DNA of 64,000 bases from UBA1672 sp964352665. Its GTDB lineage: Bacteria > Pseudomonadota > Alphaproteobacteria > Micavibrionales > Micavibrionaceae. Positions within the stretch are counted from its first letter, which is position 1, and each line of letters starts with the position of its first letter. Below are positions 33,339 to 41,876 of the stretch, one piece after another. The translations under genes were made by a program, and so were the position numbers. The stretch is taken from contig CAYGSJ010000003.1 in the NCBI GenBank assembly GCA_964352665.1, positions 1-64,000 of the forward strand. Reading direction: 5' to 3'. The notes under the pieces are model-generated. The model searched no databases and was not told the DNA's origin. It saw only the letters and a program-made list of their open reading frames with translations.

Positions 33339-34150
33339 TTTTCCTTGCCAAAAATCACTTCAACAAAACCGTGGGTCATAGCGGCGACCTGAACAGAAAG
33401 CAAAATAATTTCTGCACAGGACTCAAGCACAGCTTTTAAAATTACGTAGGATGCGCTCCCTACAGGAAATAAACCAACAGAAAACTGAATAATGGCCACC
33501 AGAAAAACAATAGGGGGAGCAAAACATACAAACCATGTTGCAATCATAAAAATAGAGCTTTGTAGGCCCGCAACTTTTTTCAGAAAACCCCTCATCGAAA
33601 ACCCCATCGCAAGCGGAATATAAAGCCATAAAAGCCTGAATGACCAGGCAAGAAACCCAAACATAGCGAGAAGTGACATCGCCTTTACAAACGGGTGAAC
33701 GCCAAGATCGACTTCAGGATCAGGCCCCACATTCTGAAGCGTGCCGCTGTCCATGATCATACCGGCAACTGAAGTTTCAAAAACTTTTAATAGGAGATAC
33801 ATGGCAATCGCCGCCTGTATGGCCTGCCTCTTCGGCATCATTCCTTCATAGGGTGCAATAAGGCTTTTTGTTTTTTTTGGTAAGACTACATTTCCCCAGA
33901 CGTGAATAGGTTCTGCAAATAATATGTAACGGATCACCCCCACCACTAATAAGGCTTCTAAAACATGTCCGGGCATAAGGATAAGCCCCTGCCGAAGATA
34001 CATATTCTGCGCCCCTAAAACAAAGACGGTCAAAAAACATGCGATTTTTACAAAAATAACCGGAAAGGAAACGCGCGCGAGGTAACCTCTATTGCTCCAG
34101 ACAAAGTCATAACCTCTCGAAGAGGCTTCTATAAAATCAAAACTTGCCAT
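33335..34150 (-). CDS. Polytopic membrane protein of unknown function
   Basis: The 271-residue product has about six hydrophobic segments (near residues 25-48, 60-78, 108-130, 155-180, 200-225 and 235-258) and no obvious catalytic motif. Its stop overlaps the ferredoxin start by 4 bp, so the two are translationally coupled. It resembles conserved hypothetical membrane proteins of alphaproteobacteria but I cannot name a family. It is divergent from ctaA. Confidence 0.75.
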   Translation of the reverse strand: MASFDFIEASSRGYDFVWSNRGYLARVSFPVIFVKIACFLTVFVLGAQNMYLRQGLILMPGHVLEALLVVGVIRYILFAEPIHVWGNVVLPKKTKSLIAPYEGMMPKRQAIQAAIAMYLLLKVFETSVAGMIMDSGTLQNVGPDPEVDLGVHPFVKAMSLLAMFGFLAWSFRLLWLYIPLAMGFSMRGFLKKVAGLQSSIFMIATWFVCFAPPIVFLVAIIQFSVGLFPVGSASYVILKAVLESCAEIILLSVQVAAMTHGFVEVIFGKEK

Positions 34151-34246
34151 GCCACCTTTCCGGGATTATTCCTTAAAGACAAAACCCTAGCATACAAACA
34201 ACAGGGTATTAAGACTTAATTGATATGAATTTCAAAGATTAGAGCA

Positions 34247-35287
34247 ATGCCAAAAAACATAATCAAACAACCGCCTCACCTCCTTGCATACTGGCTGTTT
34301 TCATGCTGCGGAATCGTATTTTGTATGATTATCGTGGGCGCTATAACACGGCTAAGTGGCTCCGGTTTATCGATGGTCGAATGGCGGCCTCTTATTGGCA
34401 TGATTCCGCCCTTGCATGAAGAAGAATGGATCCGTGTTTTTGATCTCTATAAAACATCGCCGGAATTTATCAAAAAAAATTACTGGATGACGGTCTCTGA
34501 TTTTAAATTGATTTTTTTCTGGGAATGGTTTCACCGTCTTCTGGGTCGTTTAATAGGTATATTTTTTGCACTCCCCTTTTTGCTTTTTCTTGCGAAGGGC
34601 TGGATTCCAAAAGGTTATAAGCTTCCTCTGCTCTTTGCTCTTTTACTTGGAGGCGCACAAGGCCTTATGGGATGGTATATGGTGAAAAGCGGTCTGGTTG
34701 ACCACCCCGAAGTTTCACATTACAGGCTCGCCATACATTTGATGCTTGCATTACTAATCTACAGTTACCTTTTTTGGATCGGCCTTTCATTTTATAAGAA
34801 AGCAAAAGGACGCCACCTTGAAAAAAATCCCGATGTAAAATTATATAACCACGGTCTTATAACCGCTGCGCTTTTAACGCTCACGATTTTCTGGGGAGCC
34901 TACACCGCTGGCCTTGATGCCGGTCTGGTCTATAACGATACATTTCCTAAAATGGGAGCCACTTGGATTCCAGAAGAAATATGGTTTTATAAACCCTTAT
35001 GGCTCAATTTTTTTGAAAATCATGCCGGCGTACAATTCGTACATAGATGGTTGGCCATACTCACTGCCTGCACGGCGCTTGGTTTTGTTTTCCATGCCAT
35101 GCATAAAAAATATACATCCTTTTGTTTTGCGTTGCTTGGAGTCCTGATTATTTTGCAATTCGGCCTGGGAATTCTGACTTTATTTTCCGGTGTCTTCCTT
35201 GCCATAGCCGTCATGCACCAAGCTGGTGCAGTAGCTGTGCTCACCACAGTAATTTTATGTTTGCATAAACTGAAATATAAGAACTAG
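34247..35287 (+). CDS. ctaA: Heme a synthase (COX15/CtaA)
   Basis: CtaA oxidises the C8 methyl group of heme O to give heme A for cytochrome aa3 oxidase. The 346-residue, eight-helix product has the mitochondrial/alphaproteobacterial (type 2) pattern: VGAITRLSGSGLSMVEWRPL near the start, FKLIFFWEWFHRLLGRLIG with a heme-ligand His, GLMGWYMVKSGL, HYRLAIHL, NFFENHAGVQFVHRWLA and MHQAGAVAVLT. No cytochrome oxidase genes are in the window. Its end overlaps the convergent 35284 gene by 4 bp. Confidence 0.95.
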   Translation: MPKNIIKQPPHLLAYWLFSCCGIVFCMIIVGAITRLSGSGLSMVEWRPLIGMIPPLHEEEWIRVFDLYKTSPEFIKKNYWMTVSDFKLIFFWEWFHRLLGRLIGIFFALPFLLFLAKGWIPKGYKLPLLFALLLGGAQGLMGWYMVKSGLVDHPEVSHYRLAIHLMLALLIYSYLFWIGLSFYKKAKGRHLEKNPDVKLYNHGLITAALLTLTIFWGAYTAGLDAGLVYNDTFPKMGATWIPEEIWFYKPLWLNFFENHAGVQFVHRWLAILTACTALGFVFHAMHKKYTSFCFALLGVLIILQFGLGILTLFSGVFLAIAVMHQAGAVAVLTTVILCLHKLKYKN

Positions 35288-36414
35288 ACCTTAGCCACAC
35301 CATTAAATGCGTTTTTGCAAAACCCGACCGGCGGTGGTGGTGCAGGTGGTGGTGGCGCTTCCGGTGCTGCTTGCACAGGACTAGCAGCGACTGGCGCTCC
35401 AAAAACAGATGGTTTTGCGTCAACTGGTTCAGCGTTTTGAACTGGAACTGACTCTTCTTTTGGTTTTCCAAAAATAGATGGTTTGGCCTCTGCTGTTGCT
35501 GGCGGAGCCGCAACTGGCGGTGCTTCCGGTGCTGCTGGCGGCGCGGGATTAGCAGCCGCAACTGGTGGCGCTTCCGGTGCTACTGGCGGCACAGGATTAG
35601 CAGCCGCAACTGGTGGCGCTTCACTTTCAATCGGATTTTCAGGTATATCTTCGGAAACTTCCGGCGGTTCTTCTTCAAGACGCTCATTAATCTTCGGATT
35701 TTGTAAAACCGGATTACCTCTTCCTATTGTTTCAAGCTCTGCATCATGGAATTCTTCTTTTTGTTCTGCCTGCTTTAAGCCTTCCGGCGCTTCGGTTTCT
35801 ATTGGTTTTACGTCTTCAAGAGAATCTTTTGCAGCATCAGCCGAATTCGTGACAGAAGGTGCGGATGTCTTTTTAATCGCATCCTTTTCTTTATCGGGCG
35901 CCGGTGTTCGTGTTGCCAAAAGTCCGGGCCTTACCCGCTCGATAATGCTCTCTGCATATATGTATGGCGAAACATCCGCGCCATATCGATCAATGATTTC
36001 ACCAACATATTCAAATTGTAAAACACCTTTATCTACGCTTTTTTGACGCGCCTCGATAATCGTAGCCTTCAATTCAATTCTGCGATCCCCGGCTTCTTCT
36101 TCGAGTTTTTTACGGCGCTCGCGATCTGGTGTTCCTTCGTTATCACACTGGATCAGTTCCTCACCAAATATATAGGAAGCAATATGAGGCCATTTATCAC
36201 GAAACTTATTGCGACCACTCGCGTTATTACGAATAAAAAGAAGATTTAGAGATTCGGTTAGGTTCTCAAGGTGATCGCTAAAAGCTGCCTTGCTTGCGTC
36301 ATGCTGTTCTTCAAGCTCGTCCCCTTCCTCAGGCGCAGCGTTCTCGCCCATTGTTTCTTGTGGGCTGTCTTCTGCTTTGGTCACTTCTACTTCTTCTTCT
36401 TGAGCATCGGACAT
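35284..36414 (-). CDS. Acidic, Pro/Ala-rich protein sharing the DotL-tail AKPSxFG motif
   Basis: The 376-residue product has three parts. Residues 1-40 are highly acidic. Residues 42-165 look globular and helical (DKWPHIASYIFGEELIQ, VLQFEYVGEIIDRYGADVSPYIYAESI). The rest is a disordered Pro/Ala/Glu-rich tail. The tail contains EAPPVAAANP repeats, then AKPSIFGKP at about residue 310 and AKPSVFGAP at about residue 333. The same AKPSxFG motif occurs five times in the DotL tail about 30 kb away and nowhere else I noticed. No signal or membrane segment is present. A role as cytoplasmic adaptor or partner of the type IVB coupling complex is inferred. Family not recognised. Confidence 0.7.
   Translation of the reverse strand: MSDAQEEEVEVTKAEDSPQETMGENAAPEEGDELEEQHDASKAAFSDHLENLTESLNLLFIRNNASGRNKFRDKWPHIASYIFGEELIQCDNEGTPDRERRKKLEEEAGDRRIELKATIIEARQKSVDKGVLQFEYVGEIIDRYGADVSPYIYAESIIERVRPGLLATRTPAPDKEKDAIKKTSAPSVTNSADAAKDSLEDVKPIETEAPEGLKQAEQKEEFHDAELETIGRGNPVLQNPKINERLEEEPPEVSEDIPENPIESEAPPVAAANPVPPVAPEAPPVAAANPAPPAAPEAPPVAAPPATAEAKPSIFGKPKEESVPVQNAEPVDAKPSVFGAPVAASPVQAAPEAPPPPAPPPPVGFCKNAFNGVAKV
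35528..35623 (-). repeat. 48-bp tandem repeat inside the 35284 gene
   Basis: Two near-identical 48-bp units (35528-35575 and 35576-35623, a few substitutions) encode the 16-residue unit of PEAPPVAAANPxPPxA type. A partial third copy lies on the low-coordinate side. Copy number may vary between strains. Confidence 0.75.
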
Positions 36415-36604
36415 GCTTATTTGTTTCCCTCTTGATAAAATATTATCGTATTAGCGTACCCCAAACTTCTAAGTAACACATAATACTGAATTTTCTATCC
36501 CAAAAAACCCTTTAAAATACACAGAAATGGAAAAATAGACGAAAAGTAAGCTACTCTACCTACTAGTTTTAATATAATCCCCTTAAGAACATCTTAAAAA
36601 AATA

Positions 36605-36640
36605 AAATAGCGGAGCGTTTATGTAAATACTCCGCTATTT
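36605..36640. terminator. Terminator after the metal-transport operon
   Basis: AAATAGCGGAG (36605-36615) pairs perfectly with CTCCGCTATTT (36630-36640), an 11-bp stem with a 14-nt loop, with A/T runs on both sides. It lies 3 bp beyond the stop of the minus-strand gene at 36643. Confidence 0.85.
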
Positions 36641-36642
36641 TT

Positions 36643-37023
36643 TTATAGGAAATAAACAGCCAAAAACGCAAAGAAGAAGCCAATACCATAAACTATGATC
36701 GAAAATATAATCATGCCCCAGCTTATCTTGCGCAATATACCGCATGCTCTGGCTTGTACCGGATCAATCGGACACGGTGCATTTCTGGCACGCCACTGCA
36801 AAACAGTTGCCAAAGCTAACATAATGCCGGAAACCGCAAAAACAATTGGCTTATAATCCGAAAGCGCCGTGATCCATGGTATATTTGTAACCAACCCAGC
36901 CATTGCCGCCCCCATACCCAACGTTACAAGTAACGCCGGCAAAGCACAGCACAGGAGTGTACCGACACTGGTAAATAAACTCAGCATCGGCAGCAAGGTT
37001 TGTTTATAAAGATTACTCAACAT
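36643..37023 (-). CDS. MerT-like membrane transport protein
   Basis: The start at 37023 (MLSNLYKQTLLP) gives 126 residues with about four hydrophobic segments and a vicinal Cys pair in LLCCALPALLVTLG near residue 26. This matches the MerT pattern of inner-membrane heavy-metal importers that take metal from a periplasmic MerP. A second Cys pair region (APCPIDPVQARAC) lies between later helices. It overlaps the MerP-like gene by 11 bp. No merA reductase or merR regulator is nearby, so mercury specificity is not established. Confidence 0.75.
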   Translation of the reverse strand: MLSNLYKQTLLPMLSLFTSVGTLLCCALPALLVTLGMGAAMAGLVTNIPWITALSDYKPIVFAVSGIMLALATVLQWRARNAPCPIDPVQARACGILRKISWGMIIFSIIVYGIGFFFAFLAVYFL

Positions 37024-37309
37024 CTTTCTCCCGATGAATATCGACAATCGCATAACCGGAATCATTGACCAGTTTTGTGATGGTCTCATCATCAAGTGTC
37101 TGCCCATCTTTCATGGTTGCCGTAATCATCTTGTCCGAAAGATTGACATTAATGGCCTCCACCGCCTCTTGTTTCGTGAAAACCTTTTCAATCGCACGGG
37201 CGCAAAAGTCGCACACCATGCCATTAACACCGATTTTGACTACTTCTCCTGCAAAAGCCGAAGAGGCAAACAAAGTTAAAAATGCTGTTGTTAATAATAG
37301 TTTTTTCAT
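37013..37309 (-). CDS. MerP-like periplasmic heavy-metal-binding protein
   Basis: The 98-residue product has a signal peptide (LLLTTAFLTLFASSAFA, cleavage near residue 20) and one HMA domain with the metal site GMVCDFCARAIE (C33, C36), then the typical VNLSDKMITATMKDGQTLDDETI and NDSGYAI elements. It would pass metal to the MerT-like protein encoded next, overlapping by 11 bp. The site has F between the cysteines' spacer positions as in several copper/mercury HMA proteins. Confidence 0.85.
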   Translation of the reverse strand: MKKLLLTTAFLTLFASSAFAGEVVKIGVNGMVCDFCARAIEKVFTKQEAVEAINVNLSDKMITATMKDGQTLDDETITKLVNDSGYAIVDIHREKDVE

Positions 37310-37323
37310 GGAATTTTCCTTTC

Positions 37324-37956
37324 CTAATATCTAATTACGTAATTAAAAAGCAGTTCGCCTTGGTTATTCATGCCGGCCTCCAGTAAATGGACACCTTTGA
37401 AAAACCGTATAAGCGGGGTTACCGTTACTTTGTCTTTAGCCTCGGGCTGATGATCCACCTGCAGCATTAGCCACGTGTGAAGATCACCATATTCCCCGAT
37501 ATAAGGAGCAACACCTGCGCGCGCTGTTTGCATGTAGAAATCGTCAATGTCTCCGGCTTCTGTGTAACGGTTTTCGTAAAACACAAAAAACCGGCGATTT
37601 TCCCAATCTGTGGCTAATCCGGTAAAAACGGCAGGATCGGTTTCCCCATCCTTATGTACCGCACCAATACCGGATTTCAGATAAAGATTGGCCTGTGACT
37701 CTGGCTCGTTCCAACGTTTCAAAAGATTATTCATCTGCAACGCATTGATTGTATATCCACCATCCCGCCAACGCTCCAGCTTGTAACCAAGGGAGTATTT
37801 AGCCGTAGGTGAATAGTGTAAGTGCAGGCTGTTCATAGACCCGTTATTCATGGTCATACCTGTAATCCCACCGGGATATGATACAGGCCTCGCCTGTACC
37901 TCTTGCGCAGACATGACGATCAGCCCTGCACACGCATAAAGTAAAAATTTTCGCAT
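37324..37956 (-). CDS. Secreted or outer-membrane protein of the metal locus
   Basis: The 210-residue product has a signal peptide ending near QEVQA (residue 22). The mature part alternates polar and aromatic residues (LHLHYSPTAKYSLGYKLERW, TWLMLQVDHQPE, LLEAGMNNQGELLFNYVIRY) and ends in an aromatic residue, as small outer-membrane beta-barrels do. It lies 14 bp upstream of the MerP-like gene, in the same transcript. Function in metal handling is inferred from position only. Confidence 0.65.
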   Translation of the reverse strand: MRKFLLYACAGLIVMSAQEVQARPVSYPGGITGMTMNNGSMNSLHLHYSPTAKYSLGYKLERWRDGGYTINALQMNNLLKRWNEPESQANLYLKSGIGAVHKDGETDPAVFTGLATDWENRRFFVFYENRYTEAGDIDDFYMQTARAGVAPYIGEYGDLHTWLMLQVDHQPEAKDKVTVTPLIRFFKGVHLLEAGMNNQGELLFNYVIRY

Positions 37957-37999
37957 TATAATCTCCTAATAAAAATGCATTTGAAAAACACAGTAAGGT

Positions 38000-38350
38000 T
38001 TAGGAGATAGAGATCGGCGGCCTGAATGGTGGGGCTGGTGTTACCAAATAAATAAACTGGTCGGAGAGAGGCAAAAGACGCTCTTTTTCAAAGATCGCCG
38101 AAGGTGTTACAACATCCGATAAAAGAACATGCTGTCCGATCATTACATGCTGGCAAAAACAAACACCCTCACAATGATTCTGGGTTTTATTATCTTTGGT
38201 CTTTTCTGCCTCATGGCAATTCATCTCTTGCTCGCCAGCGACAGGTTTCTGATCCATATCACAAGAAAACGCAAAGGCAGAAAGGCTTACCGTATTCACG
38301 GCAAACACCAAGGCAATCACAAAAAATGCAAGACGTTTCATATCTTTCAT
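38000..38350 (-). CDS. Secreted Cys/His/Met-rich small protein
   Basis: The 116-residue product has an N-terminal signal (LAFFVIALVFAVNTVSLSAFA) and a mature part with CDMDQ, MNCHEAEK, HCEGVCFCQHVMIGQH, so five cysteines and several His and Met in a short stretch. This suggests a periplasmic copper- or mercury-binding protein of the CopL/YHYH-like kind, though no family is certain. It heads the four-gene minus-strand metal locus 43 bp before the 37956 start. The ATG at 38341 is an alternative start. Confidence 0.65.
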   Translation of the reverse strand: MKDMKRLAFFVIALVFAVNTVSLSAFAFSCDMDQKPVAGEQEMNCHEAEKTKDNKTQNHCEGVCFCQHVMIGQHVLLSDVVTPSAIFEKERLLPLSDQFIYLVTPAPPFRPPISIS

Positions 38351-38394
38351 AATATCACATTCGCTTATACTGATCCATTCGTTACGTTAAAGGC

Positions 38395-41300
38395 TCAGAC
38401 ATTTTTTTTCACAAACTCCATAACGCCCGTATAGTCTGTCTTTCCACTCCCTAACACCAACATTTTATCGATGGTTAGAATGGTTTTGGGCACTGACAGC
38501 TCTGATATACCGTTCTCGGATGCATAAGAAGACAAATCCGGTTTTTGTGCCTTATCGTTGGTGGTCACTAATATGAGTTGCTCTCCCTTTCTAGCATCAG
38601 GAATAGCAACAACCGCATGGGCATGATCGGGATAAACTTTTGCGACCATCGTCTCGACACTTGTCAAAGACACCATCTCGCCGGCAATCTTGGCAAAACG
38701 TTTCGCGCGACCCAGAATTTTAACGTAACCCTGATCGTCAATGTCAACGATATCTCCTGTGTCATACCATCCATCTTCAGGGGGTTGAATTACACCGGGC
38801 TTATTATCCTTGTAATATCCCAACATAATATTTGGCCCCTTCACGTAAAGACGCCCGCCCTCATCAACACCGGGAACAGGCTCTAATTTATATTCAACGC
38901 CGGCCAACATACGGCCAACGGTTCCGCCCTTGGTGTGCATCGGAGAATTCAATGTCAGGGCCGGCGCTGTTTCTGTTGCGCCATATCCTTCCAGAACACG
39001 CACACCGAATCGGTCCATATAAAGTTGACGTGTTTCGTCTTTTACTTTTTCCGCGCCCGCAAAAATATAACGCATGCGATAAAAATCATATGGGTCCGCC
39101 ATACGCGCATAGCCATTAAGGAAGGTATCCGTTCCAAACATAATGGTCGCGTTGGCGGAATAGACCAGCTCCGGAACAATCCGGTAATGCAATGGACTTG
39201 GGTACAGGAACGTGCGCACACCCGACAGCACAGGAAGTAAAGTCCCGCCAGTCAAACCAAACGAGTGAAACATCGGCAAGCAATTAAAAACTATATCCTG
39301 ATTGTTAAAATCAACGCGCGAAGAAAGCTGCACAATATTTGCCATGATATTCGCATGCGATAAAACAACACCCTTCGGGTTTCCTTCCGAACCGGATGTA
39401 AATAAAACCACGGCCGGATCATCAGGTATAACCCCATAACGCCTATGCATATATCCGGCTGTAAAATTTGAATAAAGTGCGCGCATTTTATCAAATGGCG
39501 TAATGTCTTTTTTAATGTCTTCCAGATAAATCAGATCAACTTTTTTACTCATTACTTCTGCAAGTTCGGTCAGCCGACCCATCTCTATAAACCGTCGTGA
39601 CGTTAAAACAGTTTGAACTTCTGCTGATGTACAGGCAGATAAAATTGCTTTTTCTCCGGCTGAAAAATTCAGCATCGCCGGCACGCGCCCATAAGCTTGC
39701 AACCCGAAGAACGCCACTAACGTCCCGCAACTATTTGGCAACATCAGGCCAACATTTTCGCCCTTCTTCGTTATTTCTGCAACTTTACGTCCCAAAGTCA
39801 CCGCTCCGCGCACAAGGGTTCTGAACTTCATGGGCTTGCGTTCGATATCTTCCGCGATAATGCTGTCATCACCATTAATATGGCGCGCTTTCATCAATGC
39901 GGTGAATAAGGTCTGGTCACGGTCCTTGGTCAGGAACATCATCTCTTCCATCACATCATAAAGTTTTCTTCCGGCGACGGCGCGACGTTTGCGCCCCTTT
40001 ATTTCCGGATCGACTTCGAACTTTCTTGGTTCCAGAATCGTCATTGTGATTTTCGGAAAAGTACGAAGCGGCACTTTCCCTTTAAGCCGCGAGAACGGTG
40101 TGTGCTGCACACCATCGAGACGCACAGGCAAAACAACAGCATCCGACTTATCGGCAATCATGCCCGGCCCATCATAAATTTTCATCAGTGCCCCGGTTTC
40201 TGTTAAACGGCCTTCCGGAAAAATAACGCAATGCCTGTCTTCGCGCACCTTATGGATGAGGCCCTTTAACGAAAATGGATTTGTCGGATCCAGTGGAAAC
40301 GCGTCCACCATTTTTAGAAACGGCCGCACCCAAAACCAGTTGGCCACGTGACTGTTCACGGCAAACATCGGACGGCCGGGCAAAAAAGCTGCCAACACAG
40401 GTGCATCCAGATAGGATACGTGATTACAAATAATCACGGCCCGATCACCGGCCTTCTCAAAATTTTCTTTGCCGCGCACTTCGACTTTGTAAAAAAACTT
40501 CAACAAAATCTGCATAACGGTCTTCATCAGGTAATCCGGCAAAAGCTGGCATATATAAAGTGCAACAACCAGATTAGCGAGGGCAAAAGTCAAGAATAAT
40601 TCTGTGATCCCAAAACCGATTGATAAAAGAACGGCCGATATAACGGAGGATGCCACAACAAAAATGGAATTTAAAATAGCACTCCCCGCCAAAATACGGG
40701 AACGCACATCTTCCGGTGTGTTATGTTGGATGATGGCATTGAGCGGCACCACATAAAGCCCTGCAAAAACTGCAATCATCAGAACGTCAACAATGATTCT
40801 TGTGCTGCCCGCCTTTCCAAAAAATGCCATAAAACCGGTAAGATCATCAAACTGTCCGCCCTCATATCCGTTACCGGCAAAATAAAGATCAATCGAGAAG
40901 AACGTAATCCCCAGCGCAGCCAAAGGCACATAGACTGCCGCCACACGGCCACCCAATAAGCGATCATTCAACAATCCACCAAAGGCCACGCCAACAGAAA
41001 ATAAAACCATAAATAATGTGAACACATCATTTGTTGCGCCCAGCACATCCTTCGTAAAATTCGGAAGCTGCGATAAAAACATTCCTCCTAGAAACCAGAA
41101 CCACGCCACACCAAGTGATGCATCTATGACACTGCGTCTATGTGAAAAAAGAGAGTCCAGAATTTGATAGGTTTCAGTGATGATATTGTAATTCATTTTT
41201 AGATCGGGATCGCCTGCTTCTGCCCACGGGATTTTCCGCGCAGACAAATACCCGCCAATCGCAACCAATACCATAAGCGCTGAAATCAAAAGCACACCGC

Positions 41301-41826
41301 CATGGATGGTAACGAATGCAGCTCCGACAATAGTACCCGCAAGGATAGCCAGAAATGTTCCTGTGCTCAAAAGCGCATTTCCGCCAATCAGCTCGTTTTC
41401 TTCCAGATGCTGGGGCAGGATAGAATACTTGCTTGGCCCGAAAAATGCGGACTGCGCCCCCAGCGCAAACAGCGTAACAAAAGACAAAATTACAGAACCG
41501 GAAAACAATGAGATCGCCCCCAAAAGAGCAATTCCAATCTCTGCCAACTTTACAACGCGGATAACTTTGTCTTTTGGGTATTTATCGGCGTACTGCCCGC
41601 CCAATGCAGAAAATAATATGAAGGGGAGAATAAAAATTCCCGTCGCTAATGTGACCAAAATCTTTGTATCAAGGCCCAGAGCTTCTGTTCCTGCAACAGC
41701 CCCATAAAGCATGAGAACCACAAGCGCATTTTTAAAAAGATTGTCGTGGAACGCACCAAGAAACTGGGTGATAAAAAGGGGAAGAAAACGCTGCTCTCTC
41801 AGAAGATCAAACTGACTGTGCTTCAT
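38395..41826 (-). CDS. aas: LplT-PlsC-acyl-ACP synthetase fusion (lysophospholipid repair)
   Basis: This 1143-residue protein joins three activities. Residues 1-420 are a major-facilitator lysophospholipid flippase-like domain (LplT; FITQFLGAFHDNLFKNAL near the start). Residues 440-630 are a PlsC-type acyltransferase with NHVSYLD (HX4D) near 465 and FPEGRLTETG. Residues 650-1140 are an AMP-forming acyl-ACP synthetase with VLFTSGSEGNPKG near 807, VLEGYGATETAPAL and GWYDTGDIVDIDDQGYVKILGR. In E. coli, LplT and Aas are two proteins that import and re-acylate lysophosphatidylethanolamine; here they are one chain. It stands alone on the minus strand. Confidence 0.92.
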   Translation of the reverse strand: MKHSQFDLLREQRFLPLFITQFLGAFHDNLFKNALVVLMLYGAVAGTEALGLDTKILVTLATGIFILPFILFSALGGQYADKYPKDKVIRVVKLAEIGIALLGAISLFSGSVILSFVTLFALGAQSAFFGPSKYSILPQHLEENELIGGNALLSTGTFLAILAGTIVGAAFVTIHGGVLLISALMVLVAIGGYLSARKIPWAEAGDPDLKMNYNIITETYQILDSLFSHRRSVIDASLGVAWFWFLGGMFLSQLPNFTKDVLGATNDVFTLFMVLFSVGVAFGGLLNDRLLGGRVAAVYVPLAALGITFFSIDLYFAGNGYEGGQFDDLTGFMAFFGKAGSTRIIVDVLMIAVFAGLYVVPLNAIIQHNTPEDVRSRILAGSAILNSIFVVASSVISAVLLSIGFGITELFLTFALANLVVALYICQLLPDYLMKTVMQILLKFFYKVEVRGKENFEKAGDRAVIICNHVSYLDAPVLAAFLPGRPMFAVNSHVANWFWVRPFLKMVDAFPLDPTNPFSLKGLIHKVREDRHCVIFPEGRLTETGALMKIYDGPGMIADKSDAVVLPVRLDGVQHTPFSRLKGKVPLRTFPKITMTILEPRKFEVDPEIKGRKRRAVAGRKLYDVMEEMMFLTKDRDQTLFTALMKARHINGDDSIIAEDIERKPMKFRTLVRGAVTLGRKVAEITKKGENVGLMLPNSCGTLVAFFGLQAYGRVPAMLNFSAGEKAILSACTSAEVQTVLTSRRFIEMGRLTELAEVMSKKVDLIYLEDIKKDITPFDKMRALYSNFTAGYMHRRYGVIPDDPAVVLFTSGSEGNPKGVVLSHANIMANIVQLSSRVDFNNQDIVFNCLPMFHSFGLTGGTLLPVLSGVRTFLYPSPLHYRIVPELVYSANATIMFGTDTFLNGYARMADPYDFYRMRYIFAGAEKVKDETRQLYMDRFGVRVLEGYGATETAPALTLNSPMHTKGGTVGRMLAGVEYKLEPVPGVDEGGRLYVKGPNIMLGYYKDNKPGVIQPPEDGWYDTGDIVDIDDQGYVKILGRAKRFAKIAGEMVSLTSVETMVAKVYPDHAHAVVAIPDARKGEQLILVTTNDKAQKPDLSSYASENGISELSVPKTILTIDKMLVLGSGKTDYTGVMEFVKKNV

Positions 41827-41876
41827 ACAAAAATCCTCGTATCAAAACTTTCTTACGCGAGCATAGCAAAAAAGAT

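Noticed and set aside
38104..38434. Plus-strand frames over the Cys-rich metal gene
   Set aside because: Shadows of the minus-strand coding frame with no ribosome site or domain.
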